Source: Lotus japonicus (lineage: Eukaryota > Streptophyta > Magnoliopsida > Fabales > Fabaceae). Taken from it: DNA of 64,000 nt. The notes under the pieces were generated by a model. That model ran no database searches, was not told the origin of the DNA, and saw only the letters and a program-made list of their open reading frames with translations. A program made the translations under genes and the position numbers. This document shows positions 1 to 12,660 of the stretch, piece by piece; position 1 is the first letter of the stretch; the number at the start of each line of letters is the position of its first letter. The stretch lies in assembly GCF_012489685.1 (NCBI RefSeq), contig NC_080041.1, positions 105,245,760-105,309,759 on the forward strand, given 5' to 3'.

Positions 1-42
1 CAATTAAATTTGCATAATTACAATAAATGCTGGCCCACTGAT

Positions 43-89
43 TGTATGGTCAATTTTTTTTTTGTTTCTTTTGGTGCAATGTATAGTCA
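43..89 (-). repeat. Micro-retroposon footprint (target duplication around a short T-rich insert)
   Basis: Two near-identical 10-bp direct repeats (TGTATGGTCA at 43-52, TGTATAGTCA at 80-89) flank a 27-bp segment that on the minus strand ends in a poly(A) run. The form is that of a retroposed copy almost wholly 5'-truncated. One mismatch lies between the repeats, and no empty site is available here. Confidence 0.45.
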
Positions 90-182
90 CTTTTTATTAG
101 GTACCTGGCCAATTATTTTTTCTTTTTTACATCACAACAATATAATTATGGAGTTGTTAAAATGAGTTTAGTTGTTTTATTG

Positions 183-392
183 AGACCCTCACGGGTGGCA
201 CAAGTGGTGAATGTGCATTTTCTTAAGGGATTTCGCCTAGGCTTCTGGCCGGGGTTCAATCCCCACTAAGGTAAAAAATAATACATTTGTGGTTAGGTAC
301 ATCACTACCGTATCCCGAGCCAGATTAGTCACGTGTAACCCCTTTCCCCGTGGAAACTGGTTGCAAAGGAAAAAAAAATTTAAGACCCTCAC
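183..392 (+). mobile_element. tRNA-derived SINE with 10-bp target duplication
   Basis: Perfect direct repeats AGACCCTCAC (183-192 and 383-392) enclose a 190-bp body. An A-box-like TGGCACAAGTGG (196-207) and a B-box-like GGTTCAATCCC (253-263) form an internal RNA polymerase III promoter, and the body ends in an A-rich tail (about 368-379). The structure is that of a complete short interspersed element in the plus orientation. The family was not identified. Confidence 0.85.
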
Positions 393-1069
393 CAACTCTA
401 ATCATTCATACTACTATGTGACTGTAATAAATTATATTGACTAATGAAGTAAATACTAATAAAGTTCATGCATCCAACACCATCAAGTTCTTAAAATGAA
501 TTGAAAATTCCCATCTAATTTCTATCAACTTTAACCACTTAAGTTTAATACAATTCAATTATCAATGAAGGTGGATCCAGTGAAGGGTAGGGGAGGTTCT
601 GGCCTATCCCCTATTTAAACATATTTTACAGTGGTGTGTTGGTTTACCAAAACTTCTGTAATCACATGTAGTTTTCTTGAATAGGAATAAGAAAGAGCTA
701 CATTATCTCTCTTTTTAAATAGAAATTACAAATGATGTACAATTATTTGTGCAAGGGAGAATAAAAGTAAAGTACCAATACAATTGCAAAATCTCAAATA
801 ATTTAACTAATAGCATTCCCAATGTATAAGGAGTTGGAGTTAGGAACAGAGCACTCTGTATTCTGTCAGTTCAATCACAAATTAACTTTGATATAATGTT
901 AAAATACAAAAGGGAACAAAAATCTTATAATTACTTACTGTTATAAAATTACAGGGAAATGTTTGCATTGCAAATTTCATTTTAGACTTATTAGATATAT
1001 AACCTTTTTTAAGTTAAAATCTAAGGAGAAGATGGTGAAATATCAGTTAAGGTGGTACAATTATAAAAA
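393..1069. other. Intergenic, no gene seen
   Basis: AT-rich sequence between the SINE and the Helitron. I see no coding potential, tRNA or further element with defined ends. Confidence 0.6.
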
Positions 1070-1750
1070 CTAGACTTAGACCCCTGCGATGCGCGGACGA
1101 CACTATCACTTGACATTGATTGCAATGCAATTGTTATTATTGGATAGGCCGGTGTAAACAGGTTGTCGAATATATGGTTCTTAAAATCTAAACGATTTTA
1201 CTTAAAAATGAGGTAAGCTAAAATCCTTGTATCGCGAGACCCATTTATCACTGTTATAGTCGACTGTGATCCGATCACATTCGAGGATCACCGCCACTAC
1301 TGCCATTTTTATCACTAACTACTCATCTACAACTCAACCACCAGGTGAGTTTCAAGAGTTTTGAGATTTAGGTTGAAGAAGGAAAACATTTTCTAATTAT
1401 TTAATTTAATACTAAATCTTTCACATTGTAGTATTTAATAATTCGTTCATAAAATTGTTAATTGATACGTTTTTTTTAACATTATTAATTGATATGTTAC
1501 TAATACAACATTGTGAGTAATGATAGTTTAGTGTTGTGTGTTGTTACATAAGTGTGAAAACAGAAATTGTTTGAGAAGATGCAAGGACATGGTTTAGATT
1601 GCCACCTAGGATTAAAAGCTAACATGGAAGATTTATATAAAAGTAAAGAGATAATATGACATCGCTACAGCCCGCGCTTCAGAATTACTATATTATAATA
1701 GATATGACATCGCTACCGCCCGCGCTTCAGAATTACTATATTATAATAGA
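1070..1750 (-). mobile_element. Non-autonomous Helitron, minus strand
   Basis: On the minus strand the element starts TCTATTATAATATAG near 1750 and ends in CTAG at 1070-1073, preceded by a GC-rich hairpin (CCGCGCATCGCAGGGG). It sits between a host A (1069) and T (1751), the Helitron target rule. A second copy of the family at 26694-27333 is collinear over most of its length. No Rep/helicase ORF is present, so it is non-autonomous. The 5' terminus is tandemly duplicated: the last ~49 bp (about 1702-1750) repeat the preceding ~49 bp. Confidence 0.85.
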
Positions 1751-3250
1751 TAGATAGATAGATGTGCAGATAAGACGTATGAAGACATCGTGAGAAGAGT
1801 TAATAACATGATTGTTAGTCAAGTGGTAAAGATGGTAAAAAAGAACACTTATTGATATTGTTCAAAGCAACCTCATAATCAATAATATCCCACCGGACAT
1901 GACTATAAAGAATTCAACTGGTTTCGTTAATTTTGTTTGGTTTTAATGAGCCTTGTCATAGTTAGAGTCATGTTAAGATCTTTCCTTTCATTGGTCCCAA
2001 TTATTAACTTTCTCTTCATGAGCTTAGGTTTGGTATATGAAGTAGCTATTGTGACAATCTACTACAAAAATTAAATTAATAATAATTGTTGTACATATGA
2101 ATTTCTAGATATACAATTAATAAACGCATTTAGCTGTTTTGAACAGCCAAAAATTTGCATTCAGAAATAGTGACGGTCAAAAAGGGTCGTTAAATGCATA
2201 TGTCAATTGTATGTCTGAAATTTCCGGAGCATGTATCATAACTTATCTTTTCATTGTCCCAAATGAAGTTGATGCTCGGACATGGAAATTTACTCTTCCT
2301 TATGAGCTTAAAATTGTCTCATAGTGAAGTTCTGTGCTGGATGGATTGTGATGTCAACGACTTTTTGGCATGATCACAACATCCTAATTTTATGGAACTA
2401 GAAAGGAGAAGCTGGAAAAAATTCCATTTTGTTTGTCTTCAACAAATAAGCACATAAAAAATAGGGACTAATAGTTAGTGTCCCATGATAAACTTGAAGA
2501 TTAAAATTCACATAGTGGTCTAGGATATTAGGAGTCAAAGAGCATGGAAAAGTTACTGAGGCAACCCAATGAGTTGAATGCAGAGACAAAAAAAGGAAAC
2601 AAGATACTTGAATATAGAACTACATATGAGGCATGTCTTTGCACCTTAGAGATTCAAAAAGTGAACAATATATATATGATTGATTGAAGTGGCAAGGGTT
2701 GCAATTTACTGTGCGCAACCTCAATTGCTGACGTAAAATAACAAGTTTTGGACTCCCCGCGTCGGCATTGCGCCCGCAATTGTACCCTTTTCACCTTGTA
2801 TTTTTCTACAATTTCGTGATGCAGCAGCAAGCACAAATTAAAATCCTCCAAGTGGTACATGCTTAATTTCCTTTAAGTAATGACTCATATTTGAGTATAA
2901 TGTATGAAAAGAATCTGTTATGAGAGTTAGTCCCGTCATTATGTGAATCTTCCCCTACTAGGGTTGCCTTCTTGTGGAAAATACCAAAAAGAGATTCAAG
3001 AAGTGAAAGAACAAAATTTGGTAGAGACAGACACTCCACACAGAACTTAATTAAGCATGCCTAGTCTTTCTATTCTTACCAAAGCCACATTCCACCTATA
3101 GCTTAAAAGCTTCAGCCTCAAAAGCCTTTTTTTGCGTCATGTCCACCTGCATCTCTTCCCACTTTCAAACCTTTTCAAATTTGAGTTGAGTGGAGTGGCT
3201 TGAGCATCCACAACAAAATCCTACTCTTTTGAATTTCCAACTTATTCATC
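1751..3250. other. Intergenic and promoter-side sequence of the 3251 gene
   Basis: A GATA run (about 1747-1763) is followed by AT-rich sequence without convincing coding potential. Short ORFs here have no recognisable motif. The last few hundred bases before 3251 must hold the promoter and 5' UTR of the next gene, but I could not fix a TATA box or transcription start. Confidence 0.5.
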
Positions 3251-6200
3251 ATGGCCTACATAGCTGAACCATCTCCTTATAGTTCAAGGAGAAGAGATGA
3301 GTCAGAGTTCAATTTGAGAGAATGGGGAGTGAAATCTCGAATCAGCCGTGAGAACACCAAATCAAGAAGGTTCTCAGGATCTTACATGAGAAACATTAGA
3401 GAAGACACAAGGTCTTTTAGATCAAACGCAACCATTTCTAGCACTGCTTCTTCACCTGGTTATCCCTTTAAAGGTACATTTCTTTTTCACTCCATTTCAT
3501 AAAAGTTTCATCAATTTAACTTCCATTATATCTCAATTCTCAAATTCTCCCATTTCTTGCAGATGAAATTGATCCTTCAACATATTCTTTCACCAATGCT
3601 CTTAAAGGTATTAGTGAATGAACCACATTGATGATTAAGATATGAGGCTTATGGTTTTATATTACTCTTCTTTTCATTTTTTGCTAAATTGTTTTGAGTC
3701 AATTATATGATTGTTGATTGCAGCATTGCAAGCAAGGGTGACCTATAACAGTTGGGAATGCTTATCTCCAGATGGGTTTGCTTTAAATTCCAAGTGGAAT
3801 GAAGCAGAGAGGTACATATGCAATCCACTCTCAGGGGAGGTACCAATGGAGTGTTTATCTGCAAAAACTCTCCGTGCAAGATCATTTAGAAACTCATCAA
3901 ACAGAGTCACCATGTCTGCTCCTCTAGTTTATTCTTCAAGACACATACAAACAAAGCCTTCAACTTACACACAAGAAGATGTGGCTATTCAATTTCCAAT
4001 TCCAGGTTCACATACTTAATTAGCCACATTAGTTTTATATGTTTGAAAATCTCTATACAATTGATTCTAAAGGCAGAACCATTTTTGGAGAGGAGTTTCT
4101 ATTAGTAGCTTCTGTGTTTCAGAATTGATTCTGAGGAAATAAAAGTTGATCCTCTTGAGCTACTTCCCAATTCTACTTTGCTTCTTTATGCAGAAAAGAA
4201 GAGACGGGGAAGGACAAGAGATGTGGGTACTCAAAGCACACCTACCTATCTCAGTTCAAGTAGTCCAAGCCCTGCTTCAACTCCATCCATCATAGAGAGA
4301 TCAAAAACTGTAGCAACAGACTCACCTAATTCAAATGCCAAAACAAAATCTGAAGAAGAGGTATGTTCTCTGTATTTCTTTCTACATTCAAATTAATAAC
4401 AAGTTTGAATCAATTTATATTTCATCAGAATCAATGTGGTATTTAGAAGCTAAGTGTATGTTAGGATACACGGTAGAAAAATAGAGTGAAGATAAAATCA
4501 CAGTAAGATGCTATAAAAACTAAACGAAATTGTTTCTGTCTACTGTCTACTATGATTTTTACTTATCGTGATTTTCCATTTCTCTTTTATTTTGATTTTG
4601 TCTTTTTAATTTGGTCTTGAAACCATGAATGCCATTGAGTGAAGAGCAAAGAAAATACTAGGACTAAAGGAATTGCAAGTGTTTTAAAAAATACTATAGT
4701 AATTGTTGGTTCCACTTTTGTTGTGCATAATTAATTAATTCTCCTGTTGTTTGACAAGATATAAATTTTAGAACTATCTAAGGAAGTATCCAAAAGAAAT
4801 CAGACACTAACAAAATTCATCTTCATATCAGTTTTTCAAAATGAAAGAAAAGAAAGAGGAACTACCCCTGGGCCAATGGTGCGTTTTCCAAGATAAGAGA
4901 ATCATATCTAGATGTCATATAATTAGATTACAAGCTTATAAGGTGGGGCACTGATAGATACATTGTCCCTTTGTGTTTCATGTGCCTCTAGTTTTTGGTC
5001 CCTCCTCCACCGTGCTTTCATCCTAGCAGTTTGCTTTCCACTACACATGTAGTAGTTTGCACTTGTCTCTGTTGGTGAGAATCAATTTTCTGGTCATGAA
5101 AGTGGCATCTCAATTGAAAGAATCAAATTGTTCTTCTTTTTCCTTAGAGATGCTGGAGACAAAATGATAGGCTGTTCCCAAATAAACTCTCCAATACAAC
5201 CTAGTTATCTTTCTTGTAGCATGTTTGGATTGACGATGTACACACAATTCAAATCGACGTAACCTAATAAGGTAAATGTTGTACCTTATCTCTAAAAGTG
5301 ATTATGTGACTCTTAGGACAGACCTAAGTAATGGAAAATTGGGCAGTTGACCTCCAAGTGAAAAAAATATCTTAATAGATTAGTGTTTAAATATTGTTTG
5401 ACTCCCATAGATTAATGTCTTAATGTACTTAATATCTGTCGTTTACTCATCTAGTTCCGTATTTGTGATGTCTAATCGCAGAACTAAACACAAACATGAT
5501 ATTGAATGATTTTGTTGAGAAGTTTCATATTGATTATAGATAATCAAATAAGTCCTTATAGATGACATAACAACCCTCACCTCTAAGTGTTTTTAGGGTA
5601 GAGCTAGGTCTAACTCATATTCTAAAATAATATCAAAGTCAATTCTAAATAGGTTTAAAGAAGAGCAACCCTAATTTCTAGAGATTTTCACAAGTTGTAT
5701 TGTTAATTTTCAACCTAGCTCTTCCCTTTGTCTCATATGAAACCACTAAAGATTCTCTAATCAAAGTACATCTTCATATATGGGTACTTTTTTTATACAT
5801 TATATATGGGTACTTTAAAAATGCCTACTCACCAATCACCATCATACTAAGTAGTAAGTACTAATCCTTCATTAGGATAAGGAGTAGAGTTATAAAAGGG
5901 TACTACATTATAATTTATATAGCATAATATTAGACAAGCCCAGTATTAAAGCAATAATATCATCATAGAATAACCACATTAAGGAAATATTGCATGGGAA
6001 ACCGTGACTGTACATATGTACTTTGAATAGGGAGAACATTTTTAATTTAATAACAACAAAATTTAAAAGCAATGGGACTTGAATGACTACTTGTCCTTAT
6101 GTTCGAAAAAAAGACTACTTGTCCTTTTAATTTATATATTTATTTATATTTTGAAGATTAAAATGAAGGATAATATTTAAAAATATGCTTAAAATGGATT

Positions 6201-7103
6201 AAATAATTTGATTATGATAATAGCTATTTAAAAATTTGATATTAAATCGATTTAATTCATGTAATCATTTGCAATGATAAATAATTAAATAAAAACCTCA
6301 TAATGATTAAGTCCTTAATATTTTTATAAAGGTACAATTCAATTGATTTATTTGTGCATGCTGAATAATCTAGACGATCATACCAAAATGTGCACAGCAT
6401 GTTTGGATGTGTACCTATCACACGTCCCTAAGTACATTATTTCAAAAGTAACATATTGTAGTTATCATTCAATATGTTTAGAAGTAAAATCAAACCCACT
6501 TAAGATACACAGTTAGAAAATCGCGTGGACGGTAGCAACAATTCACTTAGCTTTTGTTGAGATCTTCTTTCTGTATTGTATTCTATATGCTTAATCTGGA
6601 CGAATATCTGCATTGTACCACTAGTCAATTGATTCAATTTACATCCTATATATAGCCTGTAAATGCTAGCATATAGCTTAGACCAATTTACCAAACTTGA
6701 ATCAACCTTTGGGTTAGTGAATTTGGTGACAAGAAAATCATGAGCGAATATTTCCCTACAAAAGATGACACATAGTTGAAGTGATCGATGTTGAATAATT
6801 TTTCCAAATATAGCAAATTTCTAAATGATTAATGTGATTGATTGAGAAGCTAGTAACACATCATACCATCCATGACATTGATGTGAGAGTGGAAATTAAA
6901 CGCATGTGCAGGTTGAGGTGAAAGATAACGAAACATGGGAGACAGGAGAAAATAACGAGTGGAGGAAGGAAGAGGAGCAACAATGCAAGCAAGGTGGTGG
7001 TTGCTTTTCATGGATGATGGTGATGAAGAAAAAAAGGCAGAGAGAGAGAAAAAAAGACAAAGAAGGAAGAACATCTTTCTCAATCACTTCAAAGGGTTGT
7101 TAA
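3251..7103 (+). CDS. Plant-specific basic protein of unknown function, five exons
   Basis: Predicted exons: 3251-3473, 3563-3607, 3724-4005, 4194-4360 and 6912-7103. All introns have GT/AG borders (phases 1, 1, 1, 0), giving a 302-residue protein. I know similar conserved plant proteins of this layout but cannot name a function. What can be seen is a basic, Ser/Arg-rich N-terminus; a well-structured central block encoded by exons 2-3 (DEIDPSTYSFTNALKA, then a Trp/Asn-rich stretch and MSAPLVYSSRHIQTKP); a Ser/Thr/Pro-rich linker in exon 4; and a C-terminus with GGGCFSWM followed by a Lys/Arg-rich tail ending SITSKGC. There is no signal peptide or membrane segment. The last intron is 2.55 kb and carries a micro-retroposon. 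The start is the first ATG of the open frame. The last exon is placed by frame, splice site and basic composition, so a missed small in-phase exon in that intron is possible. Confidence 0.8.
6085..6126 (+). repeat. Micro-retroposon footprint in intron 4
   Basis: A perfect 14-bp direct repeat GACTACTTGTCCTT (6085-6098 and 6113-6126) flanks only 14 bp: seven bases followed by seven A. This is a target-site duplication around an almost completely 5'-truncated, poly(A)-ended insertion. Confidence 0.65.
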
Positions 7104-8194
7104 AGAAAAAGTGATAAAGGGAGTAGTACATGCATGATGGGGTTGAGATTCTCTTTCATCACTTCCATTGTCTTTCACTTCAGCAATTTTTTTCTTTTAC
7201 AGTGCTTTACCTGAAATAGAAAAGTTAAGAGCAATTGCAATTATGAAGAGACGGACTATGATGAGTGTGTTTGTATGACACCAAGATTCTCTCATAGAAA
7301 AGTGTCACATGATATTTAGATGTTTGAATTTGGTGTCTATCTCCCACTTCATATATATATTGATGAATAGGTAGATCTCTATATTTATAAAAAGAGATAT
7401 AAATACAAAATTTTGCATGACATTGAGATGGTTCTTATTCATGTGTGTCATCTTTGTCTATGTCTGTATCTCTAATCTATGTATAGAGTGGTCCATTTTT
7501 TGTTAAATGGTGAGTGATGGTATATGTTGAGTTCCTCTTTGTGGTGAAAATTGGATGACAGCTTGGGGATCACGTGCATGCTTTGTTTGTGGCATTACCA
7601 CCCCCTTGGTCTTACTTGCAAGTCACAATTACAGAACAACTTCTCAAAATATTTACAAGTTTATTGATGCAAAATTTATCAAGTGATTATAATTTTTTTT
7701 TTTTGAACTTTAACAAGTCATTATAATAATATAACTAAAATGTTACGTGGGATGATATATAGTTCTTAAAGAGATAAATATGAATGGTTAGCGAATGTAT
7801 ATGTTATATGTTAGGTTATGTGAACATTTGTACAAAATTTATTAATGTGGTTGTCCACACATTTTGATTGAGAAAAAATAATAGAGGAAATATGGATCGT
7901 TTTAATGTTGCGACTAGAGTGAGTTCTTTTTTTATGTGAATCACTATGGTTCAATTACTGTTTTAAAGTAAATTATAAAAATGCCCATTTCAATTACAAA
8001 ACTTTTTCCTTCCCTTTTTTTTTCACTACCCCTCTTTGGTTGCTCGGTGAGCCTTGAGCCTCCCCTTCATCACCTCTATTGCACACTGTTGTCGTCCTTG
8101 TGAGCTCTTTGTTCAGATCTCGTCTAGGAACTCCGTGCAGGAGGAAGGAGGATGGAGCGGTGAGTCTTTATCCTCCATCGTCTTTGACCATTAT
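7104..8194. other. Intergenic, no gene seen
   Basis: 3' flank of the preceding gene and AT-rich sequence. Apart from the micro-retroposon at 7680-7727 I see nothing with defined ends. ORFs reading back through 6850-7100 on the minus strand are shadows of the last exon. Confidence 0.55.
7680..7727 (-). repeat. Micro-retroposon footprint
   Basis: Direct repeats of 14 bp with one mismatch (7680-7693 and 7714-7727) flank 20 bp that on the minus strand read TTAAAGTTC followed by eleven A. Same type as the other poly(A)-ended micro-insertions in this window. Confidence 0.6.
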
Positions 8195-8195
8195 C

Positions 8196-8232
<37 letters not shown>
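8195..8232. repeat. Compound (CT)n(AC)n microsatellite
   Basis: About ten CT units followed directly by about nine AC units. It abuts the target duplication of the neighbouring SINE. Confidence 0.9.
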
Positions 8233-8383
8233 TCTCCCTGTTTTTTTTATAAGCAAATGTTAGTTGTTAGTAATGTTCGTAAATTAGTCTTCCTCAGGGT
8301 TCGAACCCTGAACCCTTCACCATCCTTAACCCTTATGCCCCTAACTCTTACCACTTGAGCTATCCTTCGAGGACACCCTCCCT
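8229..8383 (-). mobile_element. tRNA-derived SINE, minus strand
   Basis: On the minus strand an A-box-like TAGCTCAAGTGG (8351-8362) and a B box GGTTCGAACCC (8298-8308) are followed by an A-rich tail (8241-8248, read as T on plus). Flanking near-repeats ACACTCTCCCT (8229-8239) and ACACCCTCCCT (8373-8383) are the target duplication. The body of ~132 bp appears full length. The family may be related to the SINE at 26.4 kb by its A-box start, which I could not test. Confidence 0.8.
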
Positions 8384-8829
8384 ATATTTTGGCTTCACCA
8401 CCTTCCTCAGCCACACCACCATGACAGAACCTCCCACCTTTGTCACTGTTCCTTCCGTCAAAACTATTTCCTACGGGCTTGGTAATCAATTTCAGAGTTT
8501 CTTTATGTTTTTCCTTCAAACATCACCCGATAGATGCAGCCTGATCATGTAGACCAAGTCGGAGACGTCTTTTGGCCCCATCATTGTTGTAACCAAATAT
8601 GATGATTTGGTGGATAAGAACAAAAGATGATGTGGTGGTTGTGGACATGTGAGTGAGATAAGGTTCCAGTGGGCAGTGGAGGTCGGAGGGTTTAGGTGGC
8701 TGTGGAGGTTTTGTGGCAGATCTGGAAGTTTTGGTGGTAGCGGTAGTGGTGGTTGGTTGAAGTTGGTGGCGGATCTGCACAAGAAGCTCGAAACAAAGGT
8801 TGAATGAGGTTGAGGAGGGGAGAGGGAAG
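8384..8829. other. Intergenic, no gene seen
   Basis: A G/T-rich stretch (about 8630-8830) gives overlapping minus-strand ORFs in several frames of low complexity (Pro/Thr/His-rich). Two frames are open only because of base composition. No known domain is visible. Confidence 0.5.
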
Positions 8830-9765
8830 GTGTTGGGTATTTGGATATCATGAGACATGAAATGCCAATAGGTTTTGATGAATTTGAAGTTGATTTCATC
8901 CGCGTCTCGATTTTTTCCCCCATCACAATCCCAAAGCACATCCTTGATTTCCTAAGACTCAAATTTAGCTGTCAATAACAACTTATCTTCCATAGAATTT
9001 TTTCTGAAAAATACATCGTCAACTCTTGGAACTTCCCACTTGTCCTCCTTAAATTTCTTTCCAAAGAATTCCCCAACCCACTTATTAACTAGTTCGGATT
9101 CCTCCTCGCACCTTCCCTCTATCTTCATTCCCACTAAATTATTGACTCGCCTTTCTCCAATTCTCGAGGGAATGAAAAATATTCCAATTCAAGTCGCCTT
9201 CTTTAATCCACTTAGACCTTATTTTTGACATGAAAGGGACTCCTTTAATCTAGAGACCTTCAAGAACTCGGCCAATACCTCTTTTCTTATTTTGAGCTCC
9301 GCGATACTAAGACTAACCTTGTTTTTTTTCAGGTCCGATTCTTCTGACAACTTCTCCAGTAGCTCTTTGTTTTTGCTATATATAAATTATATTCGCAAAC
9401 AATTCATGTTCCACACTTTCAAACGAGTTTTCAGGGATTCTAGTTTTTCTTTGAAAACATAGGCTCCTCAACCTTGAACTTGAATACCCTCCCAAGATTC
9501 TTCCACAAACCTCTGAAATCTATGATCCTCAAACCAACAATTGAGCACCCTGAAGGGCTTCAGGCCCCAATCCTAAGAAGTACACTGAACCAACAAAGGG
9601 TAATAGTTAGAGAATTCCCTATAAATTGCAAATTGGGCATAACTTGGTCATGCCAACAACCAGTCATGGAAAACAAAAAATCTATCAAACCTACTTATGA
9701 CCTGCCCATTAGGTCTGACCCAAGTGAATCGTTTCCTAGGTAGTGGAATACCCATAAGTTCCATA
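8830..9765 (-). pseudogene. Decayed L1-type LINE fragment (endonuclease end to early reverse transcriptase)
   Basis: Reading the minus strand from about 9765 downward in broken frames gives, in order: a C-terminal apurinic-endonuclease-like block (KRFTWVRPNGQVISRFDRFF), then WGLKPFRVLNCWFEDHRFQ, the spacer segment (LKTRLKVWN), and the start of the reverse-transcriptase region (EIKDVLWDCDGGKNRDADE, then FKFIKTYW near 8850). This is the typical order in plant L1-like ORF2. Several in-frame stops occur and the polymerase core is absent, so it is a dead internal fragment. Both ends are ragged and I found no target duplication. Confidence 0.75.
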
Positions 9766-9959
9766 TTGGTAGATGAAAGATTATTATTTTTTTTATTTTA
9801 GTCCCTCCATAACCCACAAAGAATTAAGAAAAAAAAAATTAAAAAAATCATAAAATTACACATGAGAAACAAATTAATGCACGATAAAAATCAATAGTTT
9901 GCTATTTTAAAAGGACCAAAAATTATTTAACCCATTAATATATGAAGTGAAAACCCTAA

Positions 9960-12660
9960 CTCAGTATACCCTGGCTTTCGTGTCTCTGCCTCTCACTCAC
10001 AGCTTCTCTTCCGTCGCCACCCTCCCTCCCTCCCAACCGCACCACCTCCCTCACCGCCTCACCTTTCGCCGGCGACCACGAAGGAGCTCTCCACCACCAA
10101 CAAGAAGGGTGAAATCCTTGTAAAGAGGAGCTCTCCAGTTCACCACAAACCAGGTTAATGCTATTTGTATATTGCTATTTTCATTGCTATTGCGCAGTTC
10201 TGTGTTACTGAATAATTTTGCATTTTAATTTTTGGGTGCGTGCTACTCTGGTTGTTTGTGAATGGGGTCATGAACTCTTTCCTTTCTGAATTTTTGATGT
10301 GCTTTGCTGCATTAGCTAATTAAGTTACTGGTAAATGAATTGATCATGAATTAGTTGCTTGCTGTTCCTGGGTAGATTGATTGGTTATTGGTGTTCATTT
10401 AAGAGGAGAATTCAACTTACTTTTGTTTATGTCATGGGTAGAAGAGTATTATGTTTGTGGGAGTGGATTTTGTATTTATATTATAAGCTAACTTGAGCAC
10501 TCAATTAGAGTTTGTGTGATTTTCATTTGAGTTTGATAATGGATTGCATGTTTGAGGATAAGAGGAATCGATATGCATGTTATTATTAAAAGGGGACAGT
10601 TTTATGTTTTTGTTGGTAGCCATCTGTGATGGGCTTGTTGGCATGGCCTTGTGGTTCTTACTTCTTACTCATGTTTAGCTCTCTGGCACACCCTAGAGTG
10701 ACTCTATATAGATAGATGGGAATGAATGGTTGGATCTCACTAATTTATCCACGATAATCTTTGACTATCGGTGCTATCTGTCACGTCAATTAATCTAATT
10801 TGCTAGCTGAGTGGAAGCATTTTTGTAGATCAAGTCATGATAGCTTAAAATAAATAACAAAGACGAGTAATGAGTTTTAGACCTATGCTTCAATTGTATA
10901 ATCAGGAGTATTTTTCTTATTATTCCATCTTGATTGCATATATATTTCTATGAGTTGTTTCTGGAAGTTTTTTTGATTTAGCTGTTCTTAAAGTGACTTA
11001 TTTTTGTGCAGATTGATTATTTGTGATGGAACACGGGTCGCACTCTGATGAGAGTAAATCAACATTTTCTCTGACAGATGAGGATCATACTTTTGCAAAC
11101 GCTATCAGATACTCCTTGAATCAAGAGTTAGTGATTTGCCATTTCTTGTGTGACGACCACTTTGTCCAGCATCTAGAGAATCCTTCTTAGCTTCATTGAG
11201 CTTCCTTTGTTTTTTATAATTTGGCGTTTGATTTAGTCATGTAGTCTACCGAAGTGTTATGATGTTTCAAGTCGTGTGGTCTTCTATTTGTCATGATATG
11301 ATAGAAAATGGAAATTTATTAAGGAGAGAAGTTTTATATTATAGCTAAAGGTGGATAGGATATACCTCAAACAGAAAATTCTAGATATAACAAGGAACAT
11401 GAGAAACTCTTCATTATAGTCTCAGTGCTTGAACCACTTGAGGGACATGTTTAGGGCTCTGAAGATGACCCTGCATCTGCCATGATTTTCAGTTTAGCCA
11501 TTCACCAAAGTGTAAATGTATAATGAATATCTATAAAAGGAACATGAGCTAGTTTTTTTGTGTGGAACAAATAAATTGATTGAAGATCCCCTCCCCCTTA
11601 TCCTTCAGGGAGATGAGAGCACTTGGGATATAATAAGAAGTCCCTAGTGATGTTGATTTTGTTTCTTTTGGTGGTGCTTTATCAATTACTTTATCGGCCT
11701 GTATGTTCTTGACTTCTTGTTAAGTATAGTTTGAATGATTTTCTTTGTTATACATAATATTAGAAACATATGTTATATCTTCCTTTTGAATAGCTCTATT
11801 TCTGTATATACTAAAATGAGAGGAACTTGTTAACGTTGTCTTGCAGTCCAAGAGTGACATTTTGTGGGTACAGCATTCCTCATCCTTCAGATAATCGTGT
11901 CAATATTAGAGTCCAAACAACAGGTAACATGCAATTTCACGGTGGATATAATGTGATTCCAATTCACTTATTTGCGCCATAATCTAGTGCCATAAACCTT
12001 TTTGTATTACAGTCATAAGAGTGTGTGCTTTCTTCACCAATTTTAAGTTTTTTTAGACAATCTTTATGTTCTATTGACCTTTTATTTTTTGCTTTTTGTA
12101 GATAATTTATATGGAGTTGAAAATTGGTAGCAGACTTTTTTAAGCTAGCTAATTCTATAACTAGCTTGTGATACTAAGAAAGTTCTCATGTCTTAGAATT
12201 CTTTGTTGAATTTGAGAAGCTTCGTTATGGAAGTTCTTGTATAAATGCACTGTAAAAGGTTTAGATAGTGCATCTCTAATGAATAATGGTTAAATTGTGA
12301 AACGTCTACAATTTTTTTTCTTCTTTTAAGTAGAAAACATTATAGGACAATGCTAGTGAGAATACACAATGAGGTAACGGTCGTAATTTAAAGCTTCTTG
12401 TTTGTGTTTCATTGTGGATAACAAGACTATTGATGCTTGCACTTATATTTTCAAATGATTCTTGTTATATCTAAACTTTGTCTCTTATGTTTGCAGGGGA
12501 ACCAGCCCGTGAGGTGCTAAAAGATTCATGTCAGCATATGATGCTTATGTGCCAGCATGTCAAGGGCACTTTTGATAAGGCGGTCAACGACTTTAAAAGT
12601 AAAAAGGGTGGGAAGGATATGGATATCGATTAGCGTATTAGTTGTAGTTTTATGTTAATT
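9960..12660 (+). CDS. RPAC2: DNA-directed RNA polymerases I and III subunit RPAC2 (AC19 type)
   Basis: Coding exons 11026-11126, 11847-11923 and 12497-12633 encode 104 residues. All borders are GT/AG. A non-coding first exon (about 9960-10153) is followed by an intron ending at 11011, just before the ATG at 11026. The protein has the RPB11/AC19 dimerisation fold signature: SLTDEDHTFANAIRYSLNQ in exon 1, then DPRVTFCGYSIPHPSDNR and NIRVQTTGEPAREVL. A C-terminal helix and an acidic/Lys-rich tail end DMDID. In the family this subunit pairs with AC40 to nucleate assembly of RNA polymerases I and III in the nucleus. Length suits the compact plant form. The gene appears intact and independent of its neighbours. 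Confidence 0.93.

Noticed and set aside
8516..8962. Overlapping minus-strand ORFs of 148 and 138 codons
   Set aside because: Two frames open through one low-complexity stretch; only the short LINE-like segment at the upstream end is meaningful.
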